64,000 nucleotides of DNA from Tricholoma matsutake (lineage: Eukaryota; Basidiomycota; Agaricomycetes; Agaricales; Tricholomataceae). The translations under genes were made by a program, and so were the position numbers. A model generated the notes under the pieces. That model was not told the origin of the DNA. It did no database searches and saw only the letters and a program-made list of their open reading frames with translations. The stretch is from the NCBI GenBank assembly GCA_026075535.2, contig AP026544.2:9734001-9798000 (forward strand), read 5' to 3'. This document shows, piece after piece, positions 1 through 9,796 of the stretch (position 1 is its first letter; each line of letters opens with the position of its first letter).

Positions 1-287
1 TTGCTTCCCCCCTGTTTTGTTAAGTTCGCATATCATATCTTTCCACACATCCTTGTCCCTGTATATTATTAATGGCTTTCGAAGCTGGGGATTATCAGCC
101 TTTTCCGGCTATGGATCAAAACTTGTTCTAGTTGGGCCATGGCTGCGCCTGGCATGTACGAGTCCTCTGAATCAATCATCTTCTTTATCACAGACATCAG
201 GAGAACCCAAAAATGCAAACGCAAATTTTTTTGTATGTTCAGTAGAAATAAGATATCTTAGTTTTCCCTTTGCAAGCTTGTAGATGG
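1..287. other. Unassigned sequence at left edge
   Basis: No recognisable gene. A short open frame exists at 17-283 (+) but the predicted peptide has no motif I recognise. Frames on either strand are interrupted outside it. It ends where the composite hairpin repeat begins. It may be the flank of that insertion. Confidence 0.3.
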
Positions 288-500
288 GGGGGTGTACAGG
301 CCCTGTTGATCTCTACTTGTCCATAACATTCACAGATGTGGAATCCAGAAATTCCAGTTGGACTCTGGGGATTCTAGTTGGAATAACCAGATTCCAGGTA
401 CTTGACAAAAGTATACCATATTGGATAGTCAAATTTGATATATTCAAGTTCCAAGCTCTTTGAAACTTCATGAAGTGCCTACAAAATAAATTTGTGTGAA

Positions 501-580
501 GGAAAGACTGAACTCAAGACCTTTTAATGGTATGATCACATATACTGTACAAGTGTGCTCAACTAGTTGAGCCACAGGAG
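501..580 (-). promoter_or_regulatory. tRNA-like module (pol III A and B box), copy A
   Basis: On the minus strand an A-box match (TGGCTCAACTAG, complement of about 557-576) is followed by a degenerate B box (GAGTTCAGTC, complement of 501-515). The same pair recurs at 38154-38236, 42683-42756, 48813-48888 and 36965-37033. In each case it points outward towards the nearby element end. Box spacing is larger than in a true tRNA and no cloverleaf closes, so it is a tRNA-derived segment and not a tRNA gene. Confidence 0.5.
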
Positions 581-697
581 ATTACTAGTAATAACTATAA
601 GGTTAGTTTATGATGCTCACACTCAAAACTCTATTTTCATCTTCCTCGAGGGAGGTGCTTGTCACATAATGAAGATCAAAAAATTGATTAACTACAT

Positions 698-828
698 CCC
701 TCATACAAGATGTGAGAAGGGAGTACTACAATTATATACAAACCCCTCGCCCATGCAAGATGCAGGGGAGGGGCATTAAAACATAAACAAAAACATCCCC
801 ACCCCACACAAAATGCGGGGGAGAGGGG
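698..828. repeat. Three consecutive CCCCTC/GAGGGG hairpins
   Basis: Three short imperfect palindromes have C/T-rich left arms, an ATG-containing loop such as CATGCAAGATG, and G-rich right arms. About eighteen such hairpins occur in the window (also 9005-9330, 37811-38050, 42840-42930, 49015-49205). The arms co-vary between copies, which suggests the hairpin is retained and not the exact sequence. Confidence 0.6.
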
Positions 829-1266
829 CAGTCCTGTGTGTTGGTGCAGGTGTGTCAGCCTCGTGGATGTGTCATCTTGGTGCATTGATGCAGGTGCATT
901 ATCCTAGGCGCATGGGTCCCACTCCCATTGTCCCTGGCTACTGTCCCTAGTGGTTGGGGGTGCTATGGTGGTAGCCGTCGTTGTCATCTTGTTCTCCTCC
1001 CTGTCTCTTGCTGTTGCCATCCCTGTGCCTGGTTGTCCTGTAGTCCAGCCTGGTCTTCGTCCCCGCCATCTTTTCATTGTCACTGTCATCACTATCCACC
1101 TCCTCATTGTCATTGTCCCCGTAGCCCCCGTCCTTGCTGTGTTGGTCAGCCTTTCTTGCCTGTTGTCGTCCTCGCCATTGTCAGTCCCTCAGTTTTGGTG
1201 GCAGTGGTGGTGGCAGTAGGCTCGGGAATTCCAGTCGTTGTCGTCAGTAGTTTGAGTTTGTAGTAC

Positions 1267-1350
1267 CTAAAAAGTTGTGTTAGTAATAAGAAAATGAAAT
1301 GAAAGAGAAAAAAACATATTACAGGCCCAAGAGACGTCTCTTGGGCCTGT
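1267..1350 (-). repeat. Minus-strand intron-like segment abutting a perfect palindrome
   Basis: The block at 1323-1350 is a perfect palindrome (CAGGCCCAAGAGAC and its complement). On the minus strand it is followed at once by GTAATATG, a pyrimidine-rich stretch, a CTAAC branch-like site and TTTTTAG, giving a 56-nt intron (1322 down to 1267). The same arrangement is found at 1620-1676, 8016-8084, 9695-9758, 9866-9931, 15013-15076 and 43377-43433, and on the plus strand at 15371-15432. Confidence 0.6.
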
Positions 1351-1847
1351 TTCGTTGTTGTATGGGCCATCTCTGTCTCCTGTGCCTTCCTTGTGTGCCG
1401 TTGTTGTCCCACCCTGGTCGCTGCTGCCACCGTTTTCGTTTTGGTTGTGTTGTCCCCCTGTTGTCGTCCTGGGAGTTGTCATTGTCATTGTCCCCATTGT
1501 TGCTGTGTCTTCACTGTGATTGTCGTCATCCTCCCATGTTCCTTGCTGTCCTCACTGTCATCCTTGTTGTCCTGGTTTGGTGCTGGGTCAGGGTTGTCAT
1601 TGTTGTCCATAGTTAATACCTAGAAACTTTGTTAGCACCAAAAAAAATGAAATGAATAAGAAAAAAACTTAACTACAGCCCAAGAGATGTCGGTGATGCC
1701 TCTTGGACCCTTTTTGTTGTATGGTGCTGCATCCTTGGCCTGCACTTCCCTCTCGTCCCATCCTTGTCATCCCCCTCATCGTCTGCTGCAGCCGCTATTT
1801 TTGTTGTGTCGTCGTCCCTGTCCCTGTGTCATGATCCATTATCCATC

Positions 1848-2248
1848 TGTTAAAAACAACCCCATTACCTAATAAAATTTCATTTTTATTTTATTATGTC
1901 GAATTATGCTACATGACGCCAAATTATGCTACACTTTGATAGCGTGAGAATTTTATTTCACACACATCAATATGTACATGCATGTATGAGTGCGTCGGTA
2001 ACAACAATGTACAATATATGTGACATAGTATATAAACCCTAAATATATGCCTAGGGGACCCTAGTTGTGTTCTCTTAGGTATTCCACCTACGCTTTCAGT
2101 GTGAAAGGCCTTTGTCAACAAACTCACCTATTAATAACCCCTCGCATCAAAACCATCAGTTTCCCCATCATGCGCACAGAGCCCGCCCCCTTCTTGTAGA
2201 GAGAACCCGCACGGTCTTAGCTAGCAGATAGGGGGTGTTGCCCTAACA
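1848..2248 (+). repeat. 5' LTR of gypsy-1
   Basis: Starts TGTTA and ends CCCTAACA. A TATA-like TATATAAACCC lies at about 2029. It aligns almost throughout with 7537-7938. No convincing primer binding site starting TGG was seen immediately after the LTR. Confidence 0.93.
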
Positions 2249-2673
2249 GAAGAACACAACTTCCCATATCAGTGCACCTTCTCTTACTTGTGCATACATC
2301 ATTGTTTCACCGCGCCACATCCAATTACTCATCCTTTCAGCACGAGCTGGAAGTACTTGTACATACATAATCTACCTTTTCTTTCATAAGCCGATGCCAG
2401 GCCTTGCCTTACATTGCAACTGCCAGTGATTGAGAGGCAGCACTCATCATTAGGACAGCTGCAACCAGACAACCAATTGGATCTGGTTTAGTTATGATTT
2501 ACATCACTCTATTTGGACGACTATTTTAGTTACAAGCTGAATTCAGTGTTATCTCCAAGATCAGGCACTGTTGGAAGGGTTATTGATCTGAAGTGTCAAA
2601 TTAGGTACCCGACGAATGATGAACAATTGACGAACCATTGATGAAGAAGTGATTTATCACAGATTTTACCATT

Positions 2674-3723
2674 ATGTCTGAACCCTCAACTTCTAATCCC
2701 GGCCCTAATCCCATTTCCATACCAGCACTAGAGGCAAAAATTGATGCGCTTACAGTGCAAATGTCCTAATTAGTGTCAGTGTTGGCAGCATCACAGCCCA
2801 GACAAGTGGAAGTACAGCCAGAGACAACAGGAGAAAGAGATGATGAGATGGAGGAGATGGTGGAGTGGATGTCACAGGAGGATGAGACGGCAGAGAAATC
2901 TGGAAATGGAAAAGCATGCTTACCTAAGTATGCGCCCCCACAAATCTTTGACGGTACCATGGAGAATACAAAATCCTTCATCAGCTCTATAGTATTGTAC
3001 ATCCATGGGAGGAAGCCAGAGTTTCATACAGCCGAGTCTAGGATTATGTTTGCTCTCTCATACATTCAGGGGGGGAAAGCACAGTTCTGGAGAAATGAGG
3101 CTATTATCAAATTGCCATGGGAAATAAACCATTTGCAACCTTCAAGGAATTTCTGGAGAGATTGGAGGCACAGTTTGGAGACCCTAATCCAAAGGCGACA
3201 ACCAATGCTAAATTAAAGACCATGCGCCAAGGTTCCCTAACGGCAGATGAATTTATTTTGCAGTTCAAAGCAGAAGCTTTGCAAATGGACATGGGAGAAG
3301 CCACATTGGTAGAGTTTTTGAAAGCAGGATTAAATCCCTCTTTATTCAAGTCTATCTACTGACTACCTTCTATGCCAGAGAAGTTGGACTAGTGGTATAA
3401 TTGGGCAATGCACCTTGACTGGCAATATCGGCAGGAACAGGCGGAGTCAAAGTTGATGTATGGAAGTAGTAAATTTGGAAAGCCATCAGGAGGAAAGTCC
3501 GAGAAAGGAAAGGCGTCTCAGGCACAAACTCCGAGGGAACAGCCACTGGCCATGGCAGTGACACCTATAGTTATGGAGTCAGCAGCACCAGCAGAGGCAA
3601 TGGAGGTTGATCAAGCAGGGAGATGAGCCCCACTTAAATGTTTTAACTGTGGGCAGTTAGGACACATTTCTAGGAATTGTAGGCAGCAAAGAAAGATTAG
3701 GGAAGCTACAATCGAGAAGTGAA
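2674..3723 (+). pseudogene. gypsy-1 gag (capsid/nucleocapsid), broken
   Basis: Encodes the capsid-nucleocapsid polyprotein of the element. The start is the ATG at 2674 (MSEPSTSNP). A TAA stop follows about 30 codons later. The frame continues with an acidic linker, a capsid-like segment (YAPPQIFDG, FLERLEAQFGDPN, SLTADEF) and a nucleocapsid CCHC zinc knuckle at about 3639-3680 (CFNCGQLGHISRNC). A frameshift near 3110 and stops at about 3360, 3390 and 3625 break it. The organisation is that of other fungal chromovirus gags. Confidence 0.85.
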
Positions 3724-3765
3724 GCCAGAGGAAGGCAAGCAGAAGAATTTTGTGGAAGAGTCCCA

Positions 3766-4329
3766 GTGAAGGTTTCCCCATTGGTGACCCAGAATCGTTA
3801 CAATGTATTAGTATCCGAGGAAACCCAGAGCAAATCAGAAAAGGAAATTGAGGAGGAGTACAACTGTTCTGAATCACGTGACAAAAAGGAGTACAATTGT
3901 TGTCAATCACGTGACAAAGAAAATTGTCACGCATCATTTCCAAAAACCCCTAAATTCTTTATTTGCTCTGCGCGAATAGAACCCGAAATCACCTTGACTG
4001 TGGGACTGAAGACAGTGGACACGCATGCAGCTATTGATGTGGAAGCATTGCTTGATAGTGGTGCTACAGGATTATTCATTAATCAGTTCTTAATTACCAG
4101 AAACGGTATTAACACACGCAAGCTGGCACAACCTATAATGGTGTACAATATTGACAGAACAGTCAATTGTGGAGGAACTATCAAGGAGGAGGTGACTATG
4201 GTACTAAAGTATCAGGAGCATCAGGAGCGAGCTGTATTTGAAGTGTGCAATCTTGGGAAAACCAATCTAATAATGGGATGTCTGTGGTTACGGAAGCATA
4301 ATCCTGAAATACTGGGAAAGTACAAATGA
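3766..4329 (+). pseudogene. gypsy-1 retropepsin-like protease
   Basis: Aspartic protease that would cleave the Gag-Pol polyprotein. The active-site motif LLDSGATGLFI is at about 4048-4080, and the later LIMGCLWLRKHNP segment (4267-4305) matches the second conserved retropepsin block (usually GxxWL). This piece has an intact 187-codon frame but is separated from gag and RT by stops. The N-terminal third is acidic low complexity with a duplicated ESRDK/QSRDK motif. Confidence 0.88.
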
Positions 4330-5390
4330 CTCATTGTCCTAAGGAATGTAATGTGTATGGGAGGAAGATGAAGAAGGAAAAAAGGAAAAAGAGAGAGAAA
4401 GAACATCCGAGGAAGTATTCTGTTACGATGGAGGAAGTGGAGGATGAGGAAATGCCAAATGGGGAAGTTCTGCTCATGATTGAGAAAGAAGAGCAGAAGC
4501 AAACCTTTAGAGCAATTTGTGGAGGGCAGTCATGGGACAAGAATATTGTGAAGGTGGAGAAGCCAGTGGAGGAGTGGGTGCCAAAAGTGTATCATGAATA
4601 TCTGTCAGTGTTCCAGAAGAAGGAGTCTGAGCAAATGCCGGTGTGGAAGCCATGGGATCATGCGATTGAGATGAAGCCAGGGTTTGTGCCGAAGAAGTCG
4701 AAGGTATATCCGTTATCCCCAACAGAACAAGAAGAAGTGGATGCATTCCTGAAGGAGCAATTGTGCAAAGGATACATATGACCTTCTAAATCACTGCAGA
4801 CGTCACCAATATTCTTCATGCCAAAGAAAGACCAAAGGAAGAGGATGTGTACAGATTATAGGTATCTGAATGAGTGGACAGTGAAGAATGTGTACCCCCT
4901 GCCAGAAATAATTGACAAGGTGGGAAAAGCCAAGGTCTTTACAAAATTGGATTTGCAATGGGGATACAATAATGTATGAATAAAGAAAGGAGATGAGTGG
5001 AAGGCCGCATTTGCCATGCGTCGAGGATCCTTCGAGCTGCTTGTCATGTTTTTCGGGATGACTAATAGTCCCCCGACCTTCCAAAATATGATGAACGACA
5101 TTTTCAAGGATGTAATAGACAAAGGTGTGGTAATAATATTTATTGACAACATTCTGATATTTATGGAGGATGAAGAAAATCATGAGGTGAGATTGAGTTC
5201 CTAGGATTATTGATTGGCCCTGTCAGGATCAAAATGGATCCGATCAAGGTACAGGCAATCACAGATTGGCCTGCACCCACCCGTGTCAAGGAGGTTCAAG
5301 CCTTCTTGGGACTTGCAAATTATTATTGTCGCTTTGTGCATGATTTTTCCAAAATTGCTGCACCCTTACATAACCTTACATGAAAGGGAG
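4330..5390 (+). pseudogene. gypsy-1 reverse transcriptase, inactivated
   Basis: RT palm and fingers are recognisable: [60 protein letters not shown]. The catalytic YXDD box reads FIDN at about 5143-5152, so the second Asp is now Asn, a G-to-A change in CpG context. Stops occur at about 4779 and 4977. About 30 codons of the connection appear to be deleted near 5190, between NHEV and EFLGLL. The frame then resumes with the conserved FLGLANYYCRFV segment. Confidence 0.9.
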
Positions 5391-5392
5391 TA

Positions 5393-5880
5393 GTGTGGAG
5401 GTGGGGAGAGCAGCAGCAGATGGCTTTTGAGGAGTTGAAGAGGAAGTTTGTGGAGGGACCTATATTAGCCCCAGTAGATTTCACATGCCCTTTGCAAGTG
5501 GAATCAGATGCATCTGACTTTGCTACTGGAGCAGTATTATCAATGCTGTGCAAAGATGACAAATGGCATCCTTGTGCATATTTGTCCCGAGGGTTGAATG
5601 ATGTGGAGAGGAATTATGATGTGCATGACAAAGAGATGTTGGGGATAATATGAGTGTTGGAGGCATGGAGGCATTATTTGGAGGGATGTATGCATCAGAT
5701 TGAGATCTGGACGGATCATCAAAATCTGCAATACTTCATGTCCACTAAAAAGCTTAATTGCCGGCAAGCACATTGGGCACTATTCCTATCGCATTTGAAT
5801 TTTCACTTGGTCCACAAAGTGGGAAGCTTAATGAGAAAAGCAGATGCATTATCCAGACGTATTGATCATAAAAGGGGGGT
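5393..5880 (+). pseudogene. gypsy-1 RNase H
   Basis: Ty3-type RNase H. VESDASDFATGAVLS is at about 5500-5545, YDVHDKEML at 5620-5641, WTDHQNLQYF at 5709-5740 and ADALSRR at 5842-5862. One in-frame stop at 5651-5653 separates two open pieces. Otherwise the domain has the normal order and length. Confidence 0.9.
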
Positions 5881-7060
5881 GGAGGAGGACAATAAGAATG
5901 TTACCTTGCTCAAACCTGAATACTTTTGCATTTGCACTATGCGTCAAGGGCATCTATTAATAGAACACTCGGAAATGGAAATGTTGTCTAAAATTAGACA
6001 ATGTTTGGAAATGGACAATGAAGTAGTGGAAGCCGTGAAAGCTCTGAAGGGAGAGAAGAAAGGTAATATTAAAGGAGATGAATGGGCTGAGGAACAAGGG
6101 TTGGTGTTGTTTCAAGGAAAAGTGTATGTATTGAAGGATCAGGATTTGCGAAGGGAGATTGTCCGGTTACATCATAATACGCTGACTGCTGGACACCCAG
6201 GAAGATGGAAGACGTTGGAATTAGTAATGAGAAATTATTGGTGGCCCAGAATTTCAAAGTATGTGTTGGGGTATGTGGATGGATGTGATACGTGCATGAG
6301 GGGGAAGAAATTTCCAGAGAAACCTGCAGGAAAATTAATGCCAAACCCTATACCTAAAGTGCCATGGCAAGATATATCTGTGAATTTTATTACTGGATTA
6401 CCCAAAGCTCAAGGGTATGATGCAATATTTGTAGTATGCGACCGCTTCACAAAGGAGGTCCATATTATTCCTACTACTACAGAAACCTCATCATTGGGCT
6501 TGGCATGCCTCTATCTAAATCAGGTATGGCGGTTACATGGGTTACCCGATACTGTTATCTCCGATTGCGGACCACAATTTGCTTCCACATTTATGCGAGA
6601 ACTGAACAACATATTGGGGATCCAAACTAAATTATCTACGGCATATCACCCACAGACTGATGGGCAGACAGAGAGAATGAACCAGGAGTTGGAGCAGTAC
6701 CTACATATGTTTGTCAACTACTGACAAACCAACTGGCCCGAATGGCTGGCAATTGCCGAATTTTCCCACAATAACAAATTCCATTCGGCTACTCGTATGT
6801 CACCCTTTTTCGCAAATTATGGATATCATCCTCGCATGGGAGTAGAACCCAGAAGGGAAGTCAAAGTACAGTTGGTAGAAGACTTTGTATCTAAGATGCA
6901 AAAGGTACAAGAGGAAGCAGAGGCAGCATTGAAGAAAGCACGTGATGACATGATGCAACACGTGGATCATACTCGAGCGCATGCTCTAGAGTACAAAGTT
7001 GGTGACTTGGTGTGGCTAAGTACCAAGGACCTGAATATTCCATGACCTTCAAGGAAACTT
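5881..7060 (+). pseudogene. gypsy-1 integrase
   Basis: The N-terminal HHCC zinc domain is visible (HHNTLTAGHPGRW ... CDTCMRGK, about 6170-6305). The DDE core has VISDCGPQF (second Asp) and TDGQTERMNQ with the catalytic Glu. The first catalytic Asp, normally in a MDFI-like motif, is Asn in SVNFITGLP (about 6378-6404). Stops at 6721-6723 and about 7042 break the C-terminal part (FANYGYHPR, YKVGDLVWLS). Confidence 0.9.
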
Positions 7061-7527
7061 ATGGAGAAACAAGTTGGCCCATATGTGATCTCTAAAGTGA
7101 TCTCACCTAATGCGGTAGTGCTAAAATTACCCCAATCATTCAAGATTGATTGCGAGATTAACGTATCCCACCTACACCCTTACCACCCACCCACTATTCC
7201 TGGCCAACAAACTACTCCACAACCTCCGATAATAGTAGAAGGTGCTCCAGAATATGTAGTTGAAGAAATTCTAGACTCACGTCTTTGACGGAACAAATTG
7301 GAGTTCTTAATAAAGTGGAAAAACTATACCAATGAAAATAATTCATGGGAGCTGGAAGAGAATTGTAAGTGAGCGTGCAATGTGATTGCCCAATTCTTTA
7401 AATGTAATCCGAATGCTCTGTGTCGCATTGCGAGAATGGTGTATGAGGGGATGAGATTCCAGCCTTACCAAAATTTCACAGAGGGGACAGATGCAATATT
7501 TTCTCACCTGGAAGTTGAGGCATAAAA
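7061..7527 (+). pseudogene. gypsy-1 integrase tail with chromodomain
   Basis: After the GPYVISKVISPNAVVLKLP module a chromodomain follows: EYVVEEILDSRL, stop, then LEFLIKWKNYTNENNSWE (about 7250-7350). Such chromodomains bind methylated histone tails and direct integration to heterochromatin in chromoviruses. Stops at about 7286 and 7370 interrupt it. A purine-rich AAAAGGGGGG tract at 7524-7533 precedes the 3' LTR and is the likely polypurine primer. Confidence 0.88.
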
Positions 7528-7536
7528 GGGGGGTAA

Positions 7537-7938
7537 TGTTAGGAAACCACCCCATTACCTAATAAAATTTCATTTTTATTTTATTATGTCAAATTACGCT
7601 ACATGACGCCAAATGATGCTACACTTTGATAGCATGAGAATTTTATTTCGCACGCATCAATATGTACACACATGTACAAGTGCGTCGGTAACAACAATGT
7701 ACAATATATGTAACATAGTATATAAACCCTAAATATACGCCTAGGGGACCCTAGTTGTGTTCTCTTAGGTATTCCACCTATGCTTTTGGTGTGAAAGGCC
7801 TTTGTCAACAAACTCACCTATTAATAACCCCTCACATCAAAACCATCAGTTTCCCCATCATGCATGCAGATCCTGCCCCCTTCTTGTAGAGAGAACCTGC
7901 ATGGTCTTAGCTAGCAGATAGTGGGTGTCGCCCTAACA
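7537..7938 (+). repeat. 3' LTR of gypsy-1
   Basis: TGTTA...TAACA ends, matching 1848-2248. Compared with the 5' LTR, about a dozen of roughly 28 differences are CG versus CA/TG. That pattern is expected from deamination of methylated CpG. Confidence 0.93.
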
Positions 7939-8320
7939 CCACCCTGTGAGCAGATGCTCACAGCAGTGGTGCAGGTGTGGATCTGCTGTCTTGGTGCCAT
8001 CTCGTGGTAATAGAACTTAAAGATGGAATTAGAACATTAGGTAGTTGAAAATAAAATAAAAGAAAAGAACTTGAAAACCATTACTTAGGGCCCAACAAAC
8101 AACTCTTTTGTGCATATGTTGTGCTTCTGAGCTTTTTGAGGAAGCATGACTCAACGTGACAGTTTCCTTTTTTGTTCAAAATCCACGTGTCAGTAAAACC
8201 CATTGAGTGTGAAAATTTATAAGGGGCTGAGTTGGACTGACTTCAAAATATAAGCCTGTGTTCAGACAGTGTTGAAACTCTGACATCTGCTGAGCAGCCG
8301 TCAGACTTAATGTATCACTT
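7939..8320 (-). mobile_element. Composite hairpin repeat, copy A (right part)
   Basis: Continuation of the repeat interrupted by gypsy-1. A CTGTGAGCAGATGCTCACAG hairpin (7943-7962) is followed by a minus-strand intron-like segment (8016-8084, GTAATG...CTTTAAG) next to a degraded GGGCCCAACAAAC palindrome arm at 8088. The arrangement matches 43310-43470, which carries the same hairpin, intron and palindrome in the same order. It grades into unassigned AT-rich sequence after about 8100. Confidence 0.5.
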
Positions 8321-8772
8321 TTGCTGGCTGGTTGGTCAGGTTAAAAAGATGAGTCCTTGTACCTCGGACTCGTAATCCAGGATCAGCCTCTCCGGGACCT
8401 GAATTTCCATTGGGTTCCCATCAGGGCTTGAGCTTACCATCCGGGGACTCGAGTGTTTAGGTTCCGCTCATGACTCCCTGGATTATGTCAACATTTCCCT
8501 TTCTGGAGTGCTACATGAGAATCCTTGTCCCAACCTCTTACAACATATTTGAGGTATCTTAAATGAAATCATTCTGGGGATTGAGTCTATTGGAAAATTG
8601 GGAGTGGGTTTGATAAAAGCAGGCAGATAGCTTTTCATGCTGATGAAAGCTCCAACATGGTCTTACAGATTGGCTTGACCATCCGTTTCAATCAAAGGGA
8701 TTCATCATTCAGTCCTGCTGGGTTCCGAGGGATGATACTCGAATTACTTATCACTTTACTGACTTTAGTGCC
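8321..8772. other. Unassigned spacer
   Basis: No long ORF, no repeat shared with the rest of the window and no RNA structure recognised. The ATTTGCAGC at its right end (8773-8781) is the target duplicated by the next transposon. Confidence 0.4.
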
Positions 8773-8999
8773 ATTTGCAGCTAAGACAAGGCAGGGGTAG
8801 GGGTATACCCTTGTTAGGGCACAGCACGGGTAACCCTCGGGTATATTTCCTTATACCCTTACCCTTACCCATGAACACCGTACCCACACGGGTATGGGTA
8901 TGGTATTACCATGGGTTTCCATGGGTTACCCATGGTTATTCATGGGTTTTGAGAAGAATACTTATTTTAATAACTTATTACACTAAACTAAGTTAATAG

Positions 9000-9330
9000 A
9001 AACCTCCTCGCTTGCATTTGGAGCGAGGGAGGGGGTGGTGGACCTATTCTAATAAATAAATTACATTAAATTAATATAGAAAACCCCCCCCTCCACATTT
9101 TGAGTGAGGGAGGGGGTGGTGGACCTACTCTAATAAATAAATTACATTAAATTAATATAGAAAACCCCCCCCTCCACATTTTGAGTGAGGGAGGGGGTGG
9201 TGGTGCCTGTAGTCAATGAAAACAAAACAAAAACCCCCCCCTCTTGCATTTGGAGCGAGGGAAGGGGGTGGTGCCTGTAGTCACTGAGAACAGAATGAGT
9301 AACCCCCCCACTTGCATTTGCAGCAAGAGA
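9000..9330. repeat. Tandem hairpin units inside the TIR transposon
   Basis: Five CCCCTC/GAGGGG-type hairpins lie in series at about 9005, 9085, 9165, 9232 and 9303. Two neighbouring units (about 9040-9120 and 9121-9200) are near-identical 80-mers including the spacer AATAAATAAATTACATTAAA. That indicates recent local duplication. Confidence 0.7.
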
Positions 9331-9359
9331 GGGGGGGGTGTGCTGCCTGTAGTCGTTGA

Positions 9360-9620
9360 TCCCCGTTTCCACCCCACAAGCAGTTGGGTCCTTGGGTCCT
9401 CCTCCTGGTCATCGTTGTCATTCCCCCCACTATCCACCCCATGAGCAGTTGCTCGTGAGGCTGGGGCAGGTGGTGTGCCTGTACTCGTCGATCCCCGTTT
9501 CCACCCCACGAGCAGTTGCTCATGGCGGCAGTTGGGTCCTTGGGTCCTCCTCCTGGTCATTGTCATCATTCTACCCACTATCCACCCCACAAGCAGTTGC
9601 TCATGAGGCTGGGGCAGGTG
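9360..9620 (-). repeat. GAGCA-NN-TGCTC hairpin array
   Basis: Near-palindromes (CACGAGCAGTTGCTCGTG type) occur at about 9432, 9505 and 9587, with a half site at 9372. They are separated by GTCATCGTTGTCATT-like spacers. On the minus strand each reads in one frame as the peptide HEQLLVGW or HEQLLMGW followed by Asp/Asn/Thr-rich low complexity. Confidence 0.6.
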
Positions 9621-9694
9621 GTGTGCTGTTGTGATGTGGCAGCATTGGCATGGGGTTGTTCCGTGTGAGCTCCTTGTTCCGAGGGAATTCCAAC

Positions 9695-9796
9695 CTAGGA
9701 AGTGAAAGAAACGAAATAGTTAGTTTACAAAAAAAAGAAATGAACTAAAAAAAATTACCATGGGCCCAAACAACGCAATCACGTCGTTTGGGCCCG
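9695..9796 (-). repeat. Intron-like segment plus GGGCCCAAACAACG palindrome
   Basis: The minus-strand donor GTAATTTT at 9758 lies two bases after the palindrome 9762-9796. A CTAAC branch-like site and the acceptor CTTCCTAG at 9695 follow (64 nt). A second unit at 9866-9967 has donor GTAAGT at 9931, acceptor TTTTTCAG at 9866 and palindrome arms GGCCCAAAYGATG. Both look like functional fungal introns by consensus. Confidence 0.65.

Larger units (their letters stand above)
288..1847 (-). mobile_element. Composite hairpin/intron/tRNA-like repeat, copy A (left part)
   Basis: Noncoding modular repeat read on the minus strand. From left to right it has GGAATCC/GATTCC-type degenerate words (about 335-400), a tRNA-like module (501-580), three hairpins of the CCCCTC...GAGGGG type (698-727, 743-775, 796-828), a cryptic GTTGTCATTGTC-like low-complexity tract, and two minus-strand intron-like segments (1267-1322, 1620-1676), each with its donor beside a GGCCCAA palindrome. 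The same module order occurs at 42.38-43.5 kb, 48.64-49.78 kb and, inverted, 37.2-38.45 kb. The copy is cut by gypsy-1 at 1847 and continues at 7939 with another GAGCA-GA-TGCTC hairpin and a third palindrome plus intron. The left terminus is not sharply defined. Confidence 0.6.
1848..7938 (+). mobile_element. gypsy-1: full-length, inactivated Ty3/gypsy chromovirus
   Basis: Two LTRs of about 401 bp (1848-2248, 7537-7938) begin TGTTA and end TAACA. They bound a gag-protease-RT-RNase H-integrase-chromodomain order. Candidate 5-bp target duplications are CCATC (left) and CCACC (right), with one mismatch. The LTRs differ at roughly 7% of positions by my hand count, mostly transitions and many at CpG. 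Every pol domain contains stops or frameshifts, so it is not autonomous. It interrupts the hairpin repeat, whose parts resume on each side. Confidence 0.95.

Noticed and set aside
928..1623. Cys/His/Val-rich ORFs in copy A
   Set aside because: Generated by GTTGTCATTGTC cryptic repeats with overlapping open frames on both strands and interrupted by intron-like segments.
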